Source: JAWLDB01 sp041686915
Lineage (GTDB): Bacteria > Bacillota > UBA994 > UBA5500
NCBI GenBank assembly: GCA_041686915.1
Contig: JAWLDB010000017.1
Span: 1-26,740, forward strand
Direction of reading: 5' to 3'
DNA length: 26,740 nt
Below, piece after piece: positions 23,331 to 26,740 of this stretch. The notes under the pieces were generated by a model. The model was not told where the DNA came from and searched no databases. It saw nothing but the letters and a program-made list of their open reading frames with translations. Within the stretch, counting starts at the first letter, position 1; the number at the start of each line of letters is the position of its first letter. The position numbers were made by a program, and so were the translations under genes.

Positions 23331-23546
23331 ATGAGCATGTTGGCTAGACTTGCAGATAGCGGGCGTGGACTAGTTAAATTCCTGCGAGAGACTCGCCAGG
23401 AACTCCGTAGGGTAGTTTGGCCCAACCGCAAGCAGACCATCATCTACACAGGTGTGGTGCTAGGTGCGGTTGTTGCTGTCACACTGTTGCTTTACGTAGT
23501 AGATACTTCTATCAGCTATCTGTTTAGATGGCTACTCGGCGTCTAG
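23331..23546 (+). CDS. secE: Preprotein translocase subunit SecE
   Basis: Small essential subunit of the SecYEG channel. The 71-residue protein has the conserved amphipathic helix (VKFLRETRQELRRVVWPNRKQTI) and one membrane segment (about 37-60), the short single-span form of Gram-positive bacteria. The ATG follows AGGGGTGA by eight bases. It is placed between rpmG and nusG as usual. Confidence 0.95.
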   Translation: MSMLARLADSGRGLVKFLRETRQELRRVVWPNRKQTIIYTGVVLGAVVAVTLLLYVVDTSISYLFRWLLGV

Positions 23547-23572
23547 CAGTCGACCGCACAATCAACCGAGTC

Positions 23573-23612
23573 AAAGGGGGGCAGGGGTCCGTTGTTGGGA
23601 CCCTGATTAAGC
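23573..23612 (+). promoter_or_regulatory. nusG translation start region with a hairpin between Shine-Dalgarno and start codon
   Basis: The only good ribosome binding site, AAAGGGGGG (23573-23581), is 31 bases before the ATG. A stem CAGGG-G-TCC (23582-23590) with GGA-CCCTG (23598-23605), loop GTTGTTG, fills the gap exactly. With it folded, the effective spacing is seven bases. Confidence 0.6.
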
Positions 23613-24140
23613 ATGGATAAAAAATGGTATGTCGTTCATACTTATTCTGGTTATGAGAATAAGGTGAAGACCAATCTGGAAAAGCGCGTTCAGTCCATGG
23701 AGATGGAGGACAAGATTTTCCGCGTGCTGGTACCCATGGAAGATGAGGTTGAGGTCGCGCGTGATGGCAAGAGGAAGATAGTCAAGAAAAAGGTTTTCCC
23801 CGGGTATGTCCTGGTGGAGATGATCGTCACTGACGATTCCTGGTATGTCGTGCGCAACACCCCCGGTGTCACCGGTTTTGTAGGATCAGGTACCAAGCCA
23901 ATTCCGCTTGAACCGCACGAAGTGCGAAACATTCTACGCCAGCTTGGCAATGAAGAGGCGAAGGTACGTATGGACCTACAAGTGGGCGAATCAGTTCGCA
24001 TTATTGCTGGTCCGTTTCAGAATTTCGCCGGTGTAGTCGAAGAGCTCAACCACGACAAACAGAAAGTTAAAGTGCGCGTATCGCTCTTCGGGCGTGAAAC
24101 CCCCGTGGAATTGGACTATACTCAGGTCGAAAAGATCTGA
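23613..24140 (+). CDS. nusG: Transcription termination/antitermination factor NusG
   Basis: Binds RNA polymerase and couples it to the ribosome or to pausing and termination signals. The 175-residue protein has the NGN domain (KWYVVHTYSGYENKVKTNLE, KKVFPGYVLVEM, VRNTPGVTGFVG) and a C-terminal KOW domain (VGESVRIIAGPFQNFAGVVEEL). There is no insertion domain. The ATG is fixed by the family N terminus but is unusually far from the Shine-Dalgarno sequence. It is followed by rplK after 72 bases, the classical order. Confidence 0.97.
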   Translation: MDKKWYVVHTYSGYENKVKTNLEKRVQSMEMEDKIFRVLVPMEDEVEVARDGKRKIVKKKVFPGYVLVEMIVTDDSWYVVRNTPGVTGFVGSGTKPIPLEPHEVRNILRQLGNEEAKVRMDLQVGESVRIIAGPFQNFAGVVEELNHDKQKVKVRVSLFGRETPVELDYTQVEKI

Positions 24141-24212
24141 TCAACAGTTGCCTTCTTTGTGCAGCTGCTGTAGTTCATCAATTGATTAAAGGGAAAAGGG
24201 AGGTGGACGTTC

Positions 24213-24638
24213 ATGGCCAAAAAGCTAGTTAAGGTCGTCAAGTTACAACTGGCGGCTGGCAAAGCAACCCCCGCTCCACCGGTCGGACCTGCCCTGGCTC
24301 AGACTGGCATTAACATGATGGGGTTCTTGAAGGAGTTCAATGAACGCACTGCAAAGCAGATCGGGTACATTATCCCGGTAGAGATTTCGGTCTATCAGGA
24401 CCGTTCTTTCACGTTCATTCTAAAGACTCCGCCTGCTGCTGTTCTACTTAAGAAGGCAGTTGGTGTCGAATCCGGTTCTGGTGAGCCCAACCGTAAGAAG
24501 GTTGCGACTATCACCAGAGATAAGGTTCGTGAGATCGCTCAGACCAAGATGCCGGATCTAAACGCGGCAAGTCTTGAAGCGGCTATGCGCATGATTGAGG
24601 GCACAGCCCGCAGCATGGGCATCACTGTTGTAGACTAG
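24213..24638 (+). CDS. rplK: 50S ribosomal protein L11
   Basis: Forms the GTPase-associated centre of the 50S subunit with 23S rRNA. The 141-residue protein has the N-terminal KLQLAAGKATPAPPVGPAL with the proline-rich PPVGPALAQ loop and the C-terminal rRNA-binding domain (GSGEPNRKKVATITRDKVREIAQTKMPDLN). The start ATG follows GGGAGGTGG. It is in the conserved rplK-rplA-rplJ-rplL order. Confidence 0.97.
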   Translation: MAKKLVKVVKLQLAAGKATPAPPVGPALAQTGINMMGFLKEFNERTAKQIGYIIPVEISVYQDRSFTFILKTPPAAVLLKKAVGVESGSGEPNRKKVATITRDKVREIAQTKMPDLNAASLEAAMRMIEGTARSMGITVVD

Positions 24639-24802
24639 ATTCGGACAAGTATCCCGCGTCGTTCTCGACTTCGGGGGCGACGTGGGAATTTCCCAGTCGA
24701 ACACATGTCTATAATCGTGGGACTATTGATTGCATGCTAACAGCAGCAATCTGCAATTTTGTGGGAGGGTTATCCCGCTATCACCACAGGAGGTGTAATT
24801 AA
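24639..24802 (+). promoter_or_regulatory. rplK-rplA spacer with three hairpins (candidate L1 autoregulatory or attenuator region)
   Basis: Stem 1 joins CCCGCGTCG (24653-24661) and CGACGTGGG (24678-24686). An overlapping palindrome TGGGAATTTCCCA (24683-24695) would compete with it. Stem 2 runs GATTGC-A-TGCT (24728-24738) with AGCAGCAATC (24742-24751), followed six bases later by TTTT. Stem 3 joins GTGGGA (24761-24766) and TCCCGC (24773-24778), just before the rplA ribosome binding site. L1 often represses its own mRNA; that link is inference here. Confidence 0.45.
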
Positions 24803-25513
24803 ATGCCTACACATGGCAAGAAATATCAAGACGCGCTCAAGCAGCTCGACCGTAGCCAATACTATGAAGTTGATGCAGCCGTAAACCTCGTTAAGCAGAT
24901 CGCCTCTGCCAAGTTCGACGAGACGGTCGAAGCCGCTATTAAGTTGGGCGTAAACCCCAAACACGCTGACCAGCAAGTGCGTGGCGCCGTTGTGTTGCCA
25001 CACGGCACTGGTAAAAGTGTGCGCGTGCTCGTTTTCGCCAAGGGCGATAAGGTGAAGGAAGCTCAGGATGCAGGCGCTGATGTTGTTGGCGCTGAAGATA
25101 TCATCCAGAAAATCCAGGAGGGCTGGCTCGATTTTGATGTAGCCATCGCTACTCCTGACATGATGGGTCTTGTTGGTCGTCTTGGTCGTGTCCTCGGTCC
25201 CAAGGGCTTGATGCCCAACCCGAAGACCGGAACCGTTACCATGGATGTCGGCAAGGCTGTCCAGGACAGCAAGGCCGGTAAGATTGAGTACCGTGTTGAC
25301 AGGGCTGGTATTATCCATGCTCCTATTGGCAAGGTCTCCTTTGATGCAGAGAAGCTCGAGCAGAACTTCCTCGCTCTGATTGATGCGCTGATCAAGGCAA
25401 AGCCATCTGGCGCCAAGGGTCAGTATGTAAAGAGCATCACTCTCTCGTCCACCATGGGCCCAGGGGTACGGGTGAACACTGCCCGTGCTACTGGTCAGGT
25501 TGTCACCCAATAG
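24803..25513 (+). CDS. rplA: 50S ribosomal protein L1
   Basis: Forms the mobile L1 stalk at the E site and often acts as translational repressor of its own operon. The 236-residue protein shows KKYQDALKQLDRSQYYEVDAAVNL, the KFDETVEAAIKLGVNPKHADQQVRG motif, and MPNPKTGTVT with the conserved rRNA-binding loop, ending in SSTMGPGVRVNT. The start ATG is nine bases after AGGAGG. It is followed by the L10 leader. Confidence 0.97.
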   Translation: MPTHGKKYQDALKQLDRSQYYEVDAAVNLVKQIASAKFDETVEAAIKLGVNPKHADQQVRGAVVLPHGTGKSVRVLVFAKGDKVKEAQDAGADVVGAEDIIQKIQEGWLDFDVAIATPDMMGLVGRLGRVLGPKGLMPNPKTGTVTMDVGKAVQDSKAGKIEYRVDRAGIIHAPIGKVSFDAEKLEQNFLALIDALIKAKPSGAKGQYVKSITLSSTMGPGVRVNTARATGQVVTQ

Positions 25514-25541
25514 AAGGAATTTTATTGCTGCAACCGACGGG

Positions 25542-25570
25542 TTGACATGTCCAAACACCTTTGATATACT
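25542..25570 (+). promoter_or_regulatory. Promoter of rplJ-rplL
   Basis: TTGACA (25542-25547), a 17-base spacer and TATACT (25565-25570), near-consensus, in front of the L10 leader. Confidence 0.85.
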
Positions 25571-25576
25571 TCAACA

Positions 25577-25700
25577 TGGCCGTAGACAGCAGGTGCCAAT
25601 TGGCATAAAGGCAAGAGCCGCCTGCCGAGGTGAAGTAAGGGAGCACATGTGATTTTGCTTGCTCTGGCCTTCGCTTGTCTGCGGAGGCCATTCTTATTTC
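25577..25700 (+). ncRNA. Ribosomal protein L10 leader
   Basis: The leader holds the known L10-binding architecture: CCGTAGACAGCAGGTGCC, GGCATAAAGGC, and GCCTGCCGAGGTGAAG, where GGCGGC/GCAGGTGCC-type segments pair to form the kink-turn-containing site. This resembles the L10 leader of other Firmicutes, by which free L10(L12)4 represses rplJL. It ends in a terminator-like stem at 25666-25699. Confidence 0.82.
25666..25699 (+). terminator. Attenuator stem of the L10 leader
   Basis: GGCCTTCGC (25666-25674) and GCGGAGGCC (25681-25689), nine pairs with one G-T, loop TTGTCT, followed by the T-rich ATTCTTATTT. It lies just before the rplJ ribosome binding site, so L10 may regulate by transcription attenuation. 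Confidence 0.65.
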
Positions 25701-25727
25701 CCCCAGGTCTCTGCTAAGGAGGTGGGA

Positions 25728-26255
25728 ATGATGAGTGTATCTCGTGGAGAGAAAGAGGTATTAGTTCAAGAGCTTGTTGAGAAGCTTGGTAATGCCAAAG
25801 GCGCTGTGCTGACTGACTACAAAGGCATCAGCGTAGCCAAGATTACTGAGCTGCGCAAGCAATTGCGCCAGGCCGACGTGGAGTTCAAAGTTGTTAAGAA
25901 CACCCTGGCCAAACGCGCAACAGCCGAACTGGGTATCACAGGTATGGATACCTACTTCGAGGGTCCGACTGCTATCGCATTTAGTTTGACGGATCCAGTG
26001 GCTCCAGCCAAAACTGTGTCTGAGTTTATCAAGACCCAGAAAATGCTGGAGATCAAAGCTGGTCTTGTTGAAGGCAAAGTCATCTCGAGTGATGGGGTTC
26101 AGGCCCTGGCAGATTTGCCACCACGCGAGGTGTTGATTGCACAGGTGGTTGGTACCATGGCGGCGCCACTATCTGGTTTCCTCAATGTCTTGCAAGGGCC
26201 TGTTCGCAAGCTTGGCTATGCGCTTGAGGCTATTCGCAAGCAAAAAGAAGCTTAA
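25728..26255 (+). CDS. rplJ: 50S ribosomal protein L10
   Basis: Base of the L7/L12 stalk; binds rRNA and L12 dimers. The protein is 175 residues from the ATG at 25728 or 174 from the ATG at 25731; both lie within range of AAGGAGGTG. It shows VQELVEKLGNAKGAVLTDYKGI, TELRKQLRQADVEFKVVKNTLAKRA, and a C-terminal helix for L12 binding (FLNVLQGPVRKLGYALEAIR). The frame stays open upstream to 25659 through the leader, which is not translated. It is followed by rplL after 45 bases. Confidence 0.96.
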   Translation: MMSVSRGEKEVLVQELVEKLGNAKGAVLTDYKGISVAKITELRKQLRQADVEFKVVKNTLAKRATAELGITGMDTYFEGPTAIAFSLTDPVAPAKTVSEFIKTQKMLEIKAGLVEGKVISSDGVQALADLPPREVLIAQVVGTMAAPLSGFLNVLQGPVRKLGYALEAIRKQKEA

Positions 26256-26300
26256 TTTGAGCTTTTACCCGGGGATACCCGTTGGAGGAGGTGAAATCAA

Positions 26301-26678
26301 ATGAACAAAGAGCAAATTATCGAAATGATTAAGGGCATGACAGTTCTCGAACTCGCTGAACTGGTTAAGGCTTTGGAAGAGGAATTCGGTGTTAGCGCAG
26401 CAGCTCCTATGGCTATGGCTATGCCTGCAGGCGGTGCAGCAGCTCCTGCTGCTGAAGTCGAAGAGCAAACCGAGTTTGATGTTATCCTCACCTCTGCTGG
26501 TGACAAGAAGATCAACGTCATCAAGGTTGTCCGTGAGATTACCGGACTTGGTCTCGTCGAAGCTAAGGCCCTCGTTGACGGCGCTCCGAAGCCGGTCAAG
26601 GAGAAGGTCAGCAAGGAAGAAGCTGAGAGCCTCAAGGCTAAGCTTACCGAAGCTGGTGCTTCCGTCGAAGTTAAGTAA
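26301..26678 (+). CDS. rplL: 50S ribosomal protein L7/L12
   Basis: Multicopy stalk protein that recruits translational GTPases such as EF-Tu and EF-G. The 125-residue acidic protein has an N-terminal dimerisation domain (EQIIEMIKGMTVLELAELVKA), an Ala/Met/Pro-rich hinge (about 35-52), and the C-terminal factor-binding domain (EFDVILTSAGDKKINVIKVVREITGLGLVEAKALVDGAPK). The start ATG follows GGAGGAGGTG. A strong terminator follows; rpoB is expected beyond the window. Confidence 0.98.
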   Translation: MNKEQIIEMIKGMTVLELAELVKALEEEFGVSAAAPMAMAMPAGGAAAPAAEVEEQTEFDVILTSAGDKKINVIKVVREITGLGLVEAKALVDGAPKPVKEKVSKEEAESLKAKLTEAGASVEVK

Positions 26679-26690
26679 GACCATGACTGC

Positions 26691-26717
26691 AAGCGCCCGT
26701 GCACACGGGCGCTTTTT
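26691..26717 (+). terminator. Terminator after rplL
   Basis: AGCGCCCGT (26692-26700) and ACGGGCGCT (26705-26713), loop GCAC, then a five-T run. It is typical of partial termination between rplL and rpoB. Confidence 0.9.
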
Positions 26718-26740
26718 CTTATTCTTTGAGAAGATGTTGT

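Noticed and set aside
24687..24715. A promoter at TATAAT (24710-24715) before rplA
   Set aside because: No -35 box resembling TTGACA lies 16-18 bases upstream.

Overview
The window reads as a chromosomal housekeeping region of an endospore-forming clostridial Firmicute (Bacillota). This rests on the ctsR-mcsA-mcsB-clpC stress operon, a SigH-type sporulation sigma factor, radA-disA, carD, a YacL-type PIN-TRAM protein, thyX instead of thyA, TTG and GTG starts behind strong GGAGG ribosome binding sites, and a four-cysteine insert in EF-Tu. I do not assign a genus.

Layout. 1-230: the end of an rRNA operon (5S rRNA, tRNA-Asn, terminator). 368-1153: a GNAT acetyltransferase on the minus strand. 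1316-5019: guaB and an EF-G paralogue. 5089-5340: a small unknown minus-strand gene. 5534-6712: an RlmI-type rRNA methyltransferase. 6824-11607: the CtsR-controlled operon ctsR-mcsA-mcsB-clpC with two CtsR boxes. 11660-15007: radA and disA. 15069-15464: a small Cys-rich minus-strand gene, divergent from carD (15651-16130). 16237-20397: yacL, ispD, ispF, mrnC, thyX, rlmB. 20539-21186: sigH. 21305-21652: a tRNA-Tyr/Gly/fMet/Thr operon. 21785-22987: tuf. 23150-26678: rpmG-secE-nusG-rplK-rplA-rplJ-rplL, leading toward rpoB outside the window.

Main discovery. radA is split by an 876-base insertion (12306-13181) that has the signature of a group I self-splicing intron. The 5' exon ends in CGGGU and pairs with an intron guide GCCCG, with a U-G wobble at the splice site. 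The intron ends in G. A P10 helix can form between CAAUUG at the intron start and CAAUUG at the start of the 3' exon. A P2 hairpin carries a GUGA tetraloop, and P3, P7 (R and S elements) and J8/7 (AAGACA) are recognisable. Removing the intron restores an uninterrupted 450-residue RadA. The intron carries a 240-residue ORF with an internal duplication and none of the usual homing-endonuclease motifs that I can see.

Functional themes: GTP supply and translation (guaB, EF-G-like, EF-Tu, ribosomal proteins, rRNA methyltransferases, MrnC), protein quality control by arginine phosphorylation (McsAB-ClpC), DNA repair and c-di-AMP signalling (RadA-DisA), isoprenoid precursor synthesis (IspD, IspF), thymidylate synthesis (ThyX) and transcription control (CarD, SigH, NusG). 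Several leaders hold RNA structure: the L10 leader, the rplK-rplA spacer, a hairpin between Shine-Dalgarno and start in nusG, and hairpins ahead of carD and yacL. No CRISPR array, insertion sequence or prophage was seen, and no gene-free stretch exceeds 300 bases.
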